Source of the DNA: DASSFG01 sp035550375
Lineage (GTDB): Bacteria; Planctomycetota; Planctomycetia; Pirellulales; JAICIG01
DNA: 64,000 bases
Assembly: GCA_035550375.1 (NCBI GenBank)
Contig: DASZPH010000124.1
Span: 124,001-188,000 of the forward strand
Reading direction: 5' to 3'
Shown: positions 18,245 through 28,900 of the stretch, one piece after another
Position numbering within the stretch: position 1 is the stretch's first letter
How the letters are laid out: each line of letters begins with the position of its first letter
Made by a program: the position numbers and the translations under genes
The notes under the pieces: model-generated
Database searches by the model: none
Seen by the model: the letters and a program-made list of their open reading frames with translations, nothing else
Told to the model about the DNA's origin: nothing

Positions 18245-21043
18245 TTAATAAACCGTCACGAACTCGTTTGCGCTGAACAGCGCGCGGCAGAACACCGTCA
18301 GGCCGTGCTGCCGGATGAGGGCAACGGCCGCGGCCGTTTCGTCGGCCCGCGGGTCGCGGCCAAAGGCCAGTAGGAACGCTCGTTGGATCTGCCGCCCGAC
18401 GTCGCCGCCGGCATCCGCCTGCAACCGCGCCGCAAGGTAACCGGCCTGCTGGAGCAAAAACGGGCTGTTGAGCAAGTTGAACGCCTGCAACGGGGTGGTC
18501 GACGCCATCCGCTTGGGCGCAATTTGGCCGGCGTCCGGACAGTCGAAGGCGCCGAACGTGTCGTCGAGCTGCATTCGGGGCTTGGCCTGGTAAACCATCC
18601 GGCGAAACGTGTCCGGACCGAAGTCTCGTTTCGGCGCATACACCTTGACGTAATTCCCGTTCGGCTCGAACAGGTCGAAGCCCGGTCCCCCCATCGCCCG
18701 GTCGAGCGTGCCGCAGACGGCCAGGATCGAGTCGCGAATGGCCTCGGCTTCGAGCCTGCGAGGCGGATAACGCCACAGAAGACGACATTGGGCGTCTTTC
18801 TCTAATCCCGCGGCCGTGGCTTGCCCCGACTGACGGTAGGTCGACGACAACAAGATCAGCCGGTGAATGTGCTTAAGCGACCAGGGGGAGACGCCCGGAG
18901 TCGTAGGGCCGATCAGTTCGCTCGCTAGCCAGTCGAGCAACTCCGCATGGCTGGGCTTGCCGCCGTTGACGCCAAAATCGCTCGGCGTGTTGACGATTCC
19001 CTGGCCGAAATGGTGCTGCCACAGCCGGTTCACGATGACACGGGAGGTCAGGCCGTTCTCTGCGGATGCGATCCAGCGGGCCAGCGCCAGCCGCCTCTCT
19101 TGTTCGGGCAGATCAGCCGGCAGTTGCGGCCCGCCAAATCGGCTCAGTCCGCCGGGCGGCACCTCTTCCTTGGGCTGCATCGGATCGCCGCGGTGCAGGC
19201 GGAACGTTTTGGGGGGCGCCATAAACACCCCCGCGTAAGCCTTTTGACCGGCGTCCGCGGCGGCGATTTGCCCTTCGATCTGCTTTCGCCGCTCTTGCAA
19301 GCGTAGGGCTTCGGTCAGTTCGTCGGCCGAAAGGCGCTTTGAAGAATTGATGACGCCGGGGTCGGCCTTCTGACCGAAGTCAAGTCGATCGGCCGACGAG
19401 GCGACCGTTTGCCAACCGATGCCGTCGAGCGACACGGCGATCTCGTAAGCCGTGGCCAGGCGATCCACGAATTGCGGTTGAGCACTCCGATCCCGGCTCC
19501 AGACGACGCGCTCGATTTCGACCGGCTCGGCCAATTCCAGTTCGACCATCCCCTTGCCCGGCTCGTTGGATATCCAGCTCCAGTCGTTGCCGTATCGCCC
19601 GTCGTTGAGATGCGTCGGCTGGTGAATCGCGTAGCCGGGCAACGTGCTCGATACCTTCACCTTCGCGCCGGCACGGGCGAGCGCCACGTTCCTGCCGTTT
19701 GGTCCGCCGCTGAAGACCTCCAGTTCATCGAGGCAGGGTTGTCCGCCGGCGTCGGTCTGGGAAACGCTGAACCGGACGAACCGTGCGACGACTGGCGTGA
19801 AATAGTCGACGTTTGCGCCCGGCCCGACGGGCGGCCGCAAGCGGAGGTCGGCCAGCCGCGACTCGACCGCCTGCAACTCCTGCCGCAAGTCGGCCAGTTG
19901 CGCTTCGCGCTCGGCGGAATCAGCCGCGCGGACCGTCCGTTCGCCGTGGGTGACGCCCGCCAGAGCGGCCTTGATCGCGTGATAGTCGGCCTGCGAAATG
20001 GGGTCGAATTTGTGGCCGTGACAGCGGGCGCAGCCCACGGTGAGACCAAGAAAGGCCGATCCCGTGGTGCTCACCATGTCGTGCAACTCGTCGGCTCGCT
20101 GCTGCGCCGTGAGCACTGGATCGGGACTTTTGACCTGGTCCCACGGACCGCCGACCAGGAACCCGGTCGCCTCGTCGACGCCGAGGGCGTCGCCGGCAAG
20201 CTGTTCGACGATGAATCGATCATAGGGCTTGTCTTCGTTGAGCGAGCGGATGACGTAGTCGCGGTAAGGCCAGGCGTTTGGCCGCGGCTGGTTCATCTCA
20301 AACCCGTGGCTTTCGGCGAACCGGACCACGTCCAGCCAGTGCCGTGCCCAGCGCTCGCCGAAGTGGGGCGAGGCCAGCAGCCGGTCGATCAGCCGTTCGT
20401 AGGCGGCCGGATCGGTGTCGCGGATGAATTCATCGATCTCGTCGGGCGCCGGCGGCAGGCCGATGACGTCGAAGTACACCCGCCGGATCAGCGTGCGGCG
20501 GTCGGCCTGCTGTGAGGGCTCAAGACCGTTCTCCCGCAACCTCGCCAGCACGAAGGCGTCGATCGGATTGTGCGAGAAGGCGTCTGCGTCGGTGACGGGC
20601 ACCGGCGGCCTGGCAAGTTTCTGGAACGACCAGTGGCTGCGGTTGCCGCTATCGTCGACGCCCGCGTGCTCGTCAGGCCAATTCGCTCCCGCGTCGACCC
20701 ACTTGCGCAGCGTGTCGACCTCCTCGGCCGTAAGCTTGTCGCCCTCCGGCGGCATCACCAGGTCGCCGTTGCCCTCGACGTAGCGAATCAGCGGGCTGCG
20801 GGCGCTCTCGCCAGGCACAATCGGCGGCTCGCCGGAATCTCCCCCGCGGAGGGCAATGGCCCGGCTGTCGAGACGGTAGCCGCTTTCCTGTTTCTGTGGA
20901 CCGTGGCAATGCGAGCATTTTTCCCGAAGCAGGGGAAGCACGTCGCGCGCGAAGTCAGGGCCGGCCTGCTCCTCCTCGGCCGCCGAGGCCAGCGCTGGCA
21001 GCGCCAAAAAAACACACCCGATGAGGAAGAAACGTAAACGCAT
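18245..21043 (-). CDS. DUF1549/DUF1553 protein with planctomycete cytochrome C domain
   Basis: The product is 932 residues with a signal peptide (1-21). A heme-binding CSHCH (43-47) lies in the planctomycete cytochrome C domain, whose distal part includes VMPPEGDKLTAEE. DUF1549 follows (ARPPVPV, NPIDAFV, RRVYFDVIGLPPAPDEI; ERWARHWLDVVRFAESHGFE). About residues 400-560 hold an extra F5/8 type C-like (discoidin) beta-sandwich: YFTPVVARFVRFSV, CLDELEVFSGG, YEIAVSLDGIGW. DUF1553 closes the protein (ASAENGLTSRVIVNRLWQHHFG; RRLEAEAIRDSILAVCG). These proteins are abundant in planctomycetes; an oxidative role on polysaccharides has been suggested but is unproven. The usual DUF1501 partner gene is not adjacent. 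Confidence 0.92.
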   Translation of the reverse strand: MRLRFFLIGCVFLALPALASAAEEEQAGPDFARDVLPLLREKCSHCHGPQKQESGYRLDSRAIALRGGDSGEPPIVPGESARSPLIRYVEGNGDLVMPPEGDKLTAEEVDTLRKWVDAGANWPDEHAGVDDSGNRSHWSFQKLARPPVPVTDADAFSHNPIDAFVLARLRENGLEPSQQADRRTLIRRVYFDVIGLPPAPDEIDEFIRDTDPAAYERLIDRLLASPHFGERWARHWLDVVRFAESHGFEMNQPRPNAWPYRDYVIRSLNEDKPYDRFIVEQLAGDALGVDEATGFLVGGPWDQVKSPDPVLTAQQRADELHDMVSTTGSAFLGLTVGCARCHGHKFDPISQADYHAIKAALAGVTHGERTVRAADSAEREAQLADLRQELQAVESRLADLRLRPPVGPGANVDYFTPVVARFVRFSVSQTDAGGQPCLDELEVFSGGPNGRNVALARAGAKVKVSSTLPGYAIHQPTHLNDGRYGNDWSWISNEPGKGMVELELAEPVEIERVVWSRDRSAQPQFVDRLATAYEIAVSLDGIGWQTVASSADRLDFGQKADPGVINSSKRLSADELTEALRLQERRKQIEGQIAAADAGQKAYAGVFMAPPKTFRLHRGDPMQPKEEVPPGGLSRFGGPQLPADLPEQERRLALARWIASAENGLTSRVIVNRLWQHHFGQGIVNTPSDFGVNGGKPSHAELLDWLASELIGPTTPGVSPWSLKHIHRLILLSSTYRQSGQATAAGLEKDAQCRLLWRYPPRRLEAEAIRDSILAVCGTLDRAMGGPGFDLFEPNGNYVKVYAPKRDFGPDTFRRMVYQAKPRMQLDDTFGAFDCPDAGQIAPKRMASTTPLQAFNLLNSPFLLQQAGYLAARLQADAGGDVGRQIQRAFLLAFGRDPRADETAAAVALIRQHGLTVFCRALFSANEFVTVY

Positions 21044-21236
21044 CTAGCGATCGTCCTGGAACCGCGAGTCGACGGCGCCCCGGCTAGGCAGGAAGCGCCC
21101 GTGTACGACTACCCTCGATGGTAAATACTGGCGATGGACTTGGCGACGGGTTACTTTTAGGGCCTGTCGGAGGATCTGGCGGCAACAAGAACCGCTGAGG
21201 CCGCCACGCCGTCTCTTTTGATACGCTTCTAGCCGC

Positions 21237-23726
21237 ATGAAAATGTCCCACCAAATTGTCGTCCGCTACACGGCCGCCGTCCTTTTCGCGTTGCTCTGTC
21301 GGCCCGCATTCTGCCAGGAAGCGGTCATTCATGTCGACACCCAAAGGGTGCTCGGCCCCATAAGCCCGTATCTGACCGGAGCCTGCATTGAGGACGTCAA
21401 CCACGAGATCTACGGCGGCATCTACAGCCAGATGGTGTTTGGCGAGAGTTTTCAAGAGCCGGCCGCCGAGAGCCCGGTAAGCCATTTCTCGGTCTTCGAC
21501 GGTGCCTGGCGACTCGAGGGGGCCGAAGTGCTGGCCCCGGCGGGCGACGGTCCGAAACTCGTCAGCGACGTTGCCTCCTTCAGCGATGGGCGGGTTGGCG
21601 TCGAGATCTACCTGGCGGATCGCACGCCCGGCAACGCGGGCCTGATTGTCCGGCTCGACAAACCACGAGTCGGCGCAAACAACTTCGACGGATACGAAGT
21701 GTCGCTGGACGCCCAGGCAAACCTGGTGCGCATCGGCCGCCACCGGCACGACTGGCAGCTTCTGAGGGACACGCCCTGCGACGTGCCGACCGGCAAATGG
21801 ATCTCGCTCGAGGTGAGCCTCACCGGCAGCCGTCTTGAAGTGCTCGTCGACGGACGGGCCGTCGCCGCCTATGAAGACCGCGACCGGCCGTTATCGCGAG
21901 GGACTGTCGGCCTGAGGCCCTGGCAGCGTGAGGCCCGCTACCGCAACCTGTGGGTCAAAACGGCCGACGAACCCCGCAAGGAACTTCCCTTTGAGCCGCA
22001 ACCGCTCGATCGTGGCCCAGTAAGCGGACAATGGAGAGCGACGTCGAGAGGCAATTCGGAGGGTCGCTTTGCCCTCTTGACCGATCAGCCCTTCATCGGC
22101 TCGCAAAGCCAGCAAATGGAGTTCGTTTCGGGTGAGGGTGAAGTCGGCCTGGAGAACCGCGGCTTGAACCGTCAGGGGATGTGCTTCCGCGCCGGCAAAC
22201 CGTATGACGGCTACGTTTGGATGCGCTCGCAAACGCCCGGCGAGATCTGGGTAACGATGGAAGACGGCGACGGCACCCGTCGCGTCGCCGAAGCGGTTCT
22301 GAAGACGGCCGGCGGCGCCGACTGGCAACGGCTCGATTTCAGCCTGATTCCCGAAGTCGACATAGAGCGAGGCCGGCTTGCCATTTCTTTGCGCCGTCCC
22401 GGCAAGGTGGTGCTCGGCCACCTGTTCTTGCAGCCGGGCGAGTGGGGACGATTTCGTAAACTGCCCGATCGGCGAGAAGTCGTCGAGGGCCTGATCGAGC
22501 AAAAGCTGACTGTGTTGAGATACGGCGGGTCGATGGTCAATCACCCGGAGTACCGCTGGAAGAAGATGATCGGTCCTCGCGACCGCCGCCCGCCCTACCA
22601 CGGCACGTGGTATCAACATTCGACGAACGGCTGGGGCATTTTGGACTTTCTCGATCTCTGCGAAGCAGCCGGCTTCCTGGCAATCCCCGACTTTAACATG
22701 GGGGAGTCGCCTCAGGACATGGCCGACTTCGTCGAGTATGTGAACGGCGGGACGGACACGCCTTGGGGAGGCCGCCGGGCCGAAGACGGACATCCACAGC
22801 CTTACGCGCTGCGTTACATTCAGTTGGGCAACGAGGAGCGGGTCGACGGCGCTTATTTCGACCGCTTCCGCCCTCTAGCAGAAGCCATCTGGTCGAAAGC
22901 CCCGAACATCATCATCGTCGTGGGCGATTTTGTTTACGACCACGTGATCGACGACGTGGATCGCGTAACCGGCGCTGCCTCGGGCATCACGAATCTCGAC
23001 GGTCACCGCCAGATCCTCAAGCTTGCCGGAGAAACGGGCCGCGAGATCGATTTCGACGTCCATATCGCCACCGACGGACCGCACGCGTCCGGTTCGCAGC
23101 GGGCGCTGGCCAGCTATGTGGCGGCGCTGGATCGCCTGGCCGAGGGAGTAAAGCACCACGTGCTGGTGTTTGAGTTCAATTCCGGCAACCACGCGTTTCG
23201 TCGCGCCCTGGGCAATGCGGGAGCCATCAACGGCATCGAGCGGCTCGCCGGGCGCGTGACGATTGCCGCGTCGGCCAACTGCCTGCAGGTCGACGGCCAG
23301 AACGACAACGACTGGAACCAGGGGCTGCTGTTCATGAATCCGTGCCGCGTCTGGCCGCAGCCGCCGTACTTCGTCACGCAAATGGTATCCGGGAATTACC
23401 AACCTCTGGCTGTGAAGGCGGCGGTTGAGGGCGCGGCCTCGCTCGACGTGAGCGCCAAACGGAGCGACGACGGGCGGACACTCGTCTTGCAGGTCGTCAA
23501 CACGCACGATCAGCCGGTCCGCACCCGGCTCGACCTGGCCGGTTTTGTTCCTCGCAAGGCTGCGGCCCGCGCTGAGGAATTGACCGCCGACTTGGATGCG
23601 GTCAACACGGCCAGCGCTCCAACAAAAGTGCAGCCGACCGTCAAGGAGTGGCCGCATGAGCTTGCCAGGAACGCCGCGCGCTATACGTTTCCCGCCATGT
23701 CATTCACGGTTCTGCGATTCGAATGA
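21237..23726 (+). CDS. Secreted GH51-like alpha-L-arabinofuranosidase
   Basis: The product is 829 residues with a signal peptide (about 1-26). The first strand (VIHVDTQRVLGPISPYLTGACIEDVNHEIYGG) is that of GH51 enzymes. A concanavalin-like LamG/DUF1080-type domain is inserted at about 105-240, and a CBM4/9-like beta sandwich follows at about 270-405. The TIM barrel begins around LRYGGSMVNHPEYRWK. The acid/base is probably E533 in QLGNEERVDG and the nucleophile E646 in VLVFEFNSGNH; the latter context differs from the usual EYG, so specificity is uncertain. It should remove arabinose or related sugars from plant or algal polysaccharides outside the cell. It is transcribed away from the DUF1549 gene. 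Confidence 0.85.
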   Translation: MKMSHQIVVRYTAAVLFALLCRPAFCQEAVIHVDTQRVLGPISPYLTGACIEDVNHEIYGGIYSQMVFGESFQEPAAESPVSHFSVFDGAWRLEGAEVLAPAGDGPKLVSDVASFSDGRVGVEIYLADRTPGNAGLIVRLDKPRVGANNFDGYEVSLDAQANLVRIGRHRHDWQLLRDTPCDVPTGKWISLEVSLTGSRLEVLVDGRAVAAYEDRDRPLSRGTVGLRPWQREARYRNLWVKTADEPRKELPFEPQPLDRGPVSGQWRATSRGNSEGRFALLTDQPFIGSQSQQMEFVSGEGEVGLENRGLNRQGMCFRAGKPYDGYVWMRSQTPGEIWVTMEDGDGTRRVAEAVLKTAGGADWQRLDFSLIPEVDIERGRLAISLRRPGKVVLGHLFLQPGEWGRFRKLPDRREVVEGLIEQKLTVLRYGGSMVNHPEYRWKKMIGPRDRRPPYHGTWYQHSTNGWGILDFLDLCEAAGFLAIPDFNMGESPQDMADFVEYVNGGTDTPWGGRRAEDGHPQPYALRYIQLGNEERVDGAYFDRFRPLAEAIWSKAPNIIIVVGDFVYDHVIDDVDRVTGAASGITNLDGHRQILKLAGETGREIDFDVHIATDGPHASGSQRALASYVAALDRLAEGVKHHVLVFEFNSGNHAFRRALGNAGAINGIERLAGRVTIAASANCLQVDGQNDNDWNQGLLFMNPCRVWPQPPYFVTQMVSGNYQPLAVKAAVEGAASLDVSAKRSDDGRTLVLQVVNTHDQPVRTRLDLAGFVPRKAAARAEELTADLDAVNTASAPTKVQPTVKEWPHELARNAARYTFPAMSFTVLRFE

Positions 23727-23873
23727 CGGCGCGCCGAAGCCGCCCGCCGCCTGTCCCTCCCGCGGACGGGCGCGCTCGGTAATCCCCGCGCGGCCATCGG
23801 TCGCCAACGATCCCGGCCCTGCGCCGGCACGATCTTTGCGACCTGCTCTTTGTGCTTGCCAAGGAGATCAATC

Positions 23874-24503
23874 ATGGCCAAACCTACCATCAAACCACAA
23901 GACGCTGTGCCCAGTCAGGCGCACCCGAAGGCGAACCCCGACCCGCTGACAGGCGAGCCGGGAGCCCATCCGGTGGGCGTGGGACTGGGAGCGGCCGGCG
24001 GAGGGATTACCGGAGCGGCAATCGGCGCGGCGGCAGGCCCCGTTGGAGCGGCGGTTGGAGCGCTGGCCGGCGCCGTCATCGGCGGCATGGCCGGCAAAGA
24101 CATCGCCGAGTCGTACGATCCGACCACCGAAGACACCTACTGGCGAGAGCATTTTCGCACCCGGCCTTACGTGAAACCGGAAGACAGCTACGAACGGTTC
24201 CGGCCCGCCTACCGCTACGGCTGGGAGTCGCGTCTGGAGCACACCGCTCACACTTTCGAGGAAGTGGAGCCCGAGTTGCAGCGCCGCTGGACGACGGCAG
24301 TTCCAGACCTGGCCTGGGAAGAGGCCCGCTTCGCCACGCGCGACGCCTGGGAGAGAATGGAATCCAGGGCAACCAGACCGCCGGGGGCGGACGCGGCAGC
24401 ACCGCATCTCGTGCCCGAATTCCGGGCCGAACCTCACGCTGGCCGACCATCCACGGCCAAAGCCGACGTGCGCAGTGACCGGGGCGAAGGCGGCCCGCGC
24501 TAG
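23874..24503 (+). CDS. Glycine-zipper protein, function unknown
   Basis: The product is 209 residues from the ATG at 23874, eight residues into a longer frame; AAGGAG seven bases upstream decides this start. Residues about 37-75 are a Gly/Ala zipper (GVGLGAAGGGITGAAIGAAAGPVG in short pieces: GVGLGAAGGG, GAAIGAAAGPVGAAVG, AGAVIGGMAGKD) able to form a membrane hairpin. The C-terminal half is charged and aromatic (EDTYWREHFRTRPY, AYRYGWESRLEH), with the YRYGW pattern seen in uncharacterised proteins of many bacteria. It is possibly an envelope-stress or membrane-associated protein; no partner can be named. Confidence 0.75.
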   Translation: MAKPTIKPQDAVPSQAHPKANPDPLTGEPGAHPVGVGLGAAGGGITGAAIGAAAGPVGAAVGALAGAVIGGMAGKDIAESYDPTTEDTYWREHFRTRPYVKPEDSYERFRPAYRYGWESRLEHTAHTFEEVEPELQRRWTTAVPDLAWEEARFATRDAWERMESRATRPPGADAAAPHLVPEFRAEPHAGRPSTAKADVRSDRGEGGPR

Positions 24504-24512
24504 GCTTCGTTT

Positions 24513-24539
24513 GAAAACAATGCCGAAGTTCCCTTTCGG
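24513..24539 (-). terminator. Possible rho-independent terminator after exbD
   Basis: On the minus strand, CCGAA-N7-TTCGG is followed after two bases by TTGTTTTC. The stem is only five pairs, so this is a weak candidate. It lies in the convergent gap between the glycine-zipper gene and the ExbD gene. Confidence 0.3.
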
Positions 24540-24587
24540 TCCCGCGAAACGAGACCTTTCGCAGGAAGCAAAAGCGACTTTGGATCC

Positions 24588-25013
24588 TCACTTCGTCGGC
24601 GGATTGGCCAATTTCACCGAAATACCCAGTTCGGCGATGCCGGCTTGCTTGCAGGCGTTGAGCACCTCGGCGACTCGCTGATACCGGCCGTCCAGGTCGC
24701 CTCGCACGAGCACGCCCACCTCGGGATACTGGCGGCGGGCCTCGCTCAGGAGGCTTTCAAGCGTTCGCAAATCAGGAACCACCTGCCGGTCCATTTCGAT
24801 GACACCGTCGCGGTAGATGTTGATCGTCTTCTTTTCCGGAGCCGACGTGAGGGCACCCCGATCGGAAACCTCGGGCACCTGCAATCCAATCTTCCGTTCC
24901 AGCTCCGTAAACTTGCTGGCGGCCATGAAGAAAAGAATCAGACAGAACAGCACGTCGACCATCGACGTCAAGTTGAGCGTCGGCGCCTCGTCGCGATGGG
25001 TTTTTAACGGCAT
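24588..25013 (-). CDS. ExbD/TolR-family biopolymer transport protein
   Basis: The product is 141 residues. A short cytoplasmic N-terminus is followed by one membrane helix (about 16-33) carrying the essential Asp (D20 in TSMVDVLFCLILFF), then a periplasmic domain ending in the ExbD-like strands VGVLVRGDLDGRYQRVAEVLNACKQAGI (landmarks VLVRGDL and RVAEVLNACK). ExbD works with ExbB to harness the proton gradient for outer-membrane or periplasmic work. It is the last gene of a three-gene minus operon after the TPR protein and ExbB. Confidence 0.93.
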   Translation of the reverse strand: MPLKTHRDEAPTLNLTSMVDVLFCLILFFMAASKFTELERKIGLQVPEVSDRGALTSAPEKKTINIYRDGVIEMDRQVVPDLRTLESLLSEARRQYPEVGVLVRGDLDGRYQRVAEVLNACKQAGIAELGISVKLANPPTK

Positions 25014-25060
25014 GAGATTACCGAGCGGGATGATTCAGGAGGGCTTTTTATCGTGGGGCG

Positions 25061-25909
25061 TCAGGCTGCCGGTTCCCGGCTACGAGCCCGGGAAGGTTTC
25101 GCCGCCGCCTGCTGCGACTCGGCGGAGACCGCGCCCACCACTTCTTGCCCCAGGGCGTCCAATTCTATGATCAACTGGTCGACCCGGCTGAGGAAAAACA
25201 GATAGCAGACGAGCGCCGGGATGGCAATCGATAGCCCGGCTGCGGTGGTGATTAGCGCCTCGCTGATGCCGCGAGACAGCAACTCCGGTCGCCCCATGGC
25301 GTCGGAAGTCGAGATATCGTTGAACGCCTTGATCATGCCAAACACGGTGCCGAGCAGGCCCAGCAGGGGCGAGATCGTGGAGACGGCGTTGAAGATGCGG
25401 ACGTATTTGCGCAGCCCGTTCGAGGCCCGCTCGCCGGCGTCAAGCACGGCCTGCTCGACTTCGACCGCCGGACGGCCCCACTTGCGTACGGCCGCGGCGA
25501 ACACCTGGGCGACCGGGCTGCCGTTCTCTTCGCACAACTCGAGCGACTTTTCGCGATCGAGCTGCCCTTCGCTGAGCTGGTGCAAAAACCGCTTTACGAA
25601 CGGCCGCGGGATGACGCGACCGCGCCGCAGCGCGATGGCCCGTTCAAACACGAACACCAAGGTGATGAACGAGCAGAAGAGAATCGGCACCATCAGGATG
25701 CCGCCGGCCTTGATGATCTGAAACAGATTTCGCTGGGGGATCAGGTCGGTGGCAGAAACGGGAGTGGCCGCCCCCGGCGAGTTGGCCGTCGATGGGTTCG
25801 CCTCTGGCTCGCCTTCGGCCTGACCCGCGGCCGATCTGGCCAACGAACCAACGCCGATCACCAAGACCACCGCCAAAAAGAACGTGAATTGTCGTGGAGC
25901 GTGAGTCAT
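25061..25909 (-). CDS. ExbB/TolQ/MotA-family proton channel protein
   Basis: The product is 282 residues. An N-terminal signal-like helix (about 8-29) and a low-complexity periplasmic stretch precede the three family helices: MVPILFCSFITLVFVFERAIAL (about 75-96, in pieces), then SPLLGLLGTVFGMIKAF with the conserved GLLGTVxGM, and GISEALITTAAGLSIAIPALVCY with ALxTTAxGLxxAIP. The extra N-terminal extension with a cleavable signal is typical of planctomycete and some other ExbB proteins. Its start overlaps the stop of the TPR gene by four bases (ATGA), so the two are translationally coupled. Confidence 0.93.
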   Translation of the reverse strand: MTHAPRQFTFFLAVVLVIGVGSLARSAAGQAEGEPEANPSTANSPGAATPVSATDLIPQRNLFQIIKAGGILMVPILFCSFITLVFVFERAIALRRGRVIPRPFVKRFLHQLSEGQLDREKSLELCEENGSPVAQVFAAAVRKWGRPAVEVEQAVLDAGERASNGLRKYVRIFNAVSTISPLLGLLGTVFGMIKAFNDISTSDAMGRPELLSRGISEALITTAAGLSIAIPALVCYLFFLSRVDQLIIELDALGQEVVGAVSAESQQAAAKPSRARSREPAA

Positions 25910-28900
25910 TTTTGCGTGTGCCCCTCTAAGGCGTTCAGCCGCTGGGCGGCGTCTTTCACCAGCGGCGAGTCAGGATACGACTTCATCAGTTTGTCGTACA
26001 GCTCGGCCGCCTGCTTCGGCTCGCCCAGGTTCTCGTGACACTTGGCCGCCTCGAACAGGGCCGCGGCCTGCCAGGTCGGGTAGGCATACAGAATCTCGAC
26101 TCGTAGGTACTCACGCAGCGCCGACTCGTAGTTTTTCTGGTGAAAGAAGGTCTCGCCGATCATCCACTGGGCTTTGGCGGCCGTCTCGCTCTTCTCGCCG
26201 GCTTCGCTCTTGACCACGCGTCGATAGGCGGCCCGCGCATCATCAAAGTTGCCCAGGCTGGCGTGACAACGGCCGATCACGTAGTCAACCTCGTACTGCT
26301 GCTCGAAGTCGGGGAAGTCGGTTTCGATTTGCGAGGCCATTTCCAGCGCGTCGTGCCACTCCTTGTTCCGGGCGAGAATCTGCGCCCGGCGCAGCGGGAT
26401 CATGCCCAGCCATTTGTCGCTGCGTCCCTGAGTCGATTCGGCCAGTTCTCGGAAGGCCTCGGCGGCCCGATCGAAGTCGGCCTCGCGATAGGCGGCTTCG
26501 GCCAGAAGATAACGGGCCAAGGGGACGATCGGGCTTTCGGGAAACTCGGCCAGCAGCCGCTCCAGGGGGGCCGTCGTTCGCGGCCACTCGTTTTGCGCGG
26601 CGGCAATTTGTGCTTCGAGGTAGAGGGCATGCGGCAGCACCTCCTCTCCCGGATCGCCGCCGATCAGTTCGCTGGTAAGCTGCGCGGCGCGGGGGTAGTC
26701 CTTGGTTTCGTAGGTTCGCTCCGCCAGACGGTACACCGCATCCGCCCAGAAACGGCTCTTGGGCATGAGGGTGTGCAGCCGCTCGAAGATCTCGCTCGCC
26801 TTGTCCGGCTCGTCCAGGTCACGCAGCGTCCAGGCCCATTCGTAGAGCACCGCGTCGTGCTCGGGGGCCGCAGGAAACTGCCGGTCGAGCTGCTCGTAGA
26901 GGGCGGCCGCCTTTTGCGGCTGCTTGAGACGATGCTCGGCGCGGGCGGCTGCCAGCAGGGCCGGCGCTAGCGCGGAGCTCGTGGGATACTTGTCGATCAC
27001 CTGCCGGTACGATCGCAAAGCCGCCTCGTCGTCTTTAAGCTGCTCCAACAGTTGGCCGCGGGCCAGCGCCGCCTGCGAGGCAAGCGGATCGTCGGCGTGG
27101 TCGGTGAGCAGCCGGTCGAGCGCCTCGACCGCCTGCGAGGTTTCGCCCAACTTCAGCTCGCTACGGGCCAGGCCCCATAAAGCGCGTGCCTTGAACGGCG
27201 ATTTGCCGGCCGCCAATCGCCCGAACAGCTCACTCGCCCACGTCGCATCGAGCTGGTCCAGCGCCGACTCCGCCAGTGATAGGATGGCGGAGGGGAGGAC
27301 GTCGGTGTCTTGCGACTGCGAAAGTTGGTCGGCATAGAGCGATTTGGCTCGATCGAGTTGTCCCGTCTTGGCCAGACAAACCGCCATCTCCGCCGGCGTC
27401 CAAATCGCCGCGCTCGGGTCCGACTTGGCTGCGTCGCGACCGGCGCTCGAGAGCCGTTCGAGCAGCGGCAAAGCATCGGCGAAACGATTCAAACCAATCA
27501 GGGCGGCAGCGCGCTGACGGTGGACGTCGATCCACAATTGGCGTTTGGCGGCATCCGCCGCATCGCCGGAGTCGCTGGGGTCCTTACCAATCGACACCGG
27601 GTCGACCGCCTGCAAGGCGTCGTCGTATCGCCCGAGCCCGGTGTAGGCGGCCGCGAGCAGGCAGCGGTCCGCGTCCTTTTGCGGTGATGCGTCAGCCGTC
27701 TCGGTCGCGGTCAGGCGCTCAAAAACCGAGGAGGCTCCCTCGAAATTTTTTTGCTCCAGCAGCGATCGACCGACCAGGCGATCGACCTGGTCACGCATTG
27801 ACGACTCGGGATATTCTTCGGCAAAACGCTCGGCCAGGCGATCGACCGACTCGTGGTCGCCGGACAGAAGGGCGGCCTGCACGAGCCCGACCGCGCTCTT
27901 CTGGGCAAATTCGCCGTCGGGCCAAACCCGGAGCACGCGCTGAAACTGGTCCTCCGCCGCTTTCGCTTTGCCGGCGTGCAGCAGCGCGTCGCCCGCCTGG
28001 AAGAGGGCGGATGCCGCGAGCTTCCCTTCGCCGGACTCTTCGGCGGCCAACAGTAGTGTGTCGGCCGCCTTCAGCCACTCGTGCCTGGCCGCTTGCACCA
28101 ACCCCAGCCAGTAGCGGGCCTCCGCCGCCACCGATTTCTCGGCGAGCAGCGACTCGAACCGTTTGCCGGCCGGCTCGAGCCGGTTCAATTGATACAGAGA
28201 CTGGCCCGCCGCCAGGGCGGCCTTCACGCGTAAGCCGCTGCCGGCGAACCGAGGAACTTCGAGCAAATCCTGGAAGCAGGCCAGCGCCTGCTCGTAGTCG
28301 CCCCCGGCGTAGAAACTGGCGGCCAAGCGAAACTGCGACTTATCGGCCCAGGCGTTCCTCGACTTGGAGGCGAGGGCCAGGTAGAGCCGCCGGGCGTCTT
28401 CGACGCCGCCTTGCGTCTCCAGCGCCTTGGCCAGCCCAAAGCGGCAGTCGTCGGCGAGAGGTCCCTGGGGAAAGCGGCGCAACGCCTCCTCGTACCATTT
28501 TTGCGACAGGCGGAAGTCGTTGTTGCGGGCGGCGATGTCGCCGAGGTAGGCCAGAACGTAGCCGTTGAGCGGGTCGTCGGGAAAGTCGGTGTAGAAGCGT
28601 TCGAGCTCGGCTTGCGACTCGGCGTAGCGGCCCGCCAGGTAGACCGCCTCGCCGGCGCGAAACCGGGCCTTGGTCGCCAGACGGTCTTGCGGCGCGTGTT
28701 CGGCGAAGGCGCGAAAGGCCTGTGCGGCGTCGTCGAATCGCCGTAGTTGAAGCAGCGACTCGCCCAGATAAAACCGGGCCTTCGAGGCGCTTGCGTGTTC
28801 CGGGTTTTGTACCAAAAACGCCTGGAATTCGTCGGCCGCAAATTTCCAGCGTTTTTCCTTATAGTGCCCGGCTGCCACCGCATATTGATCTTCGGCCGGA

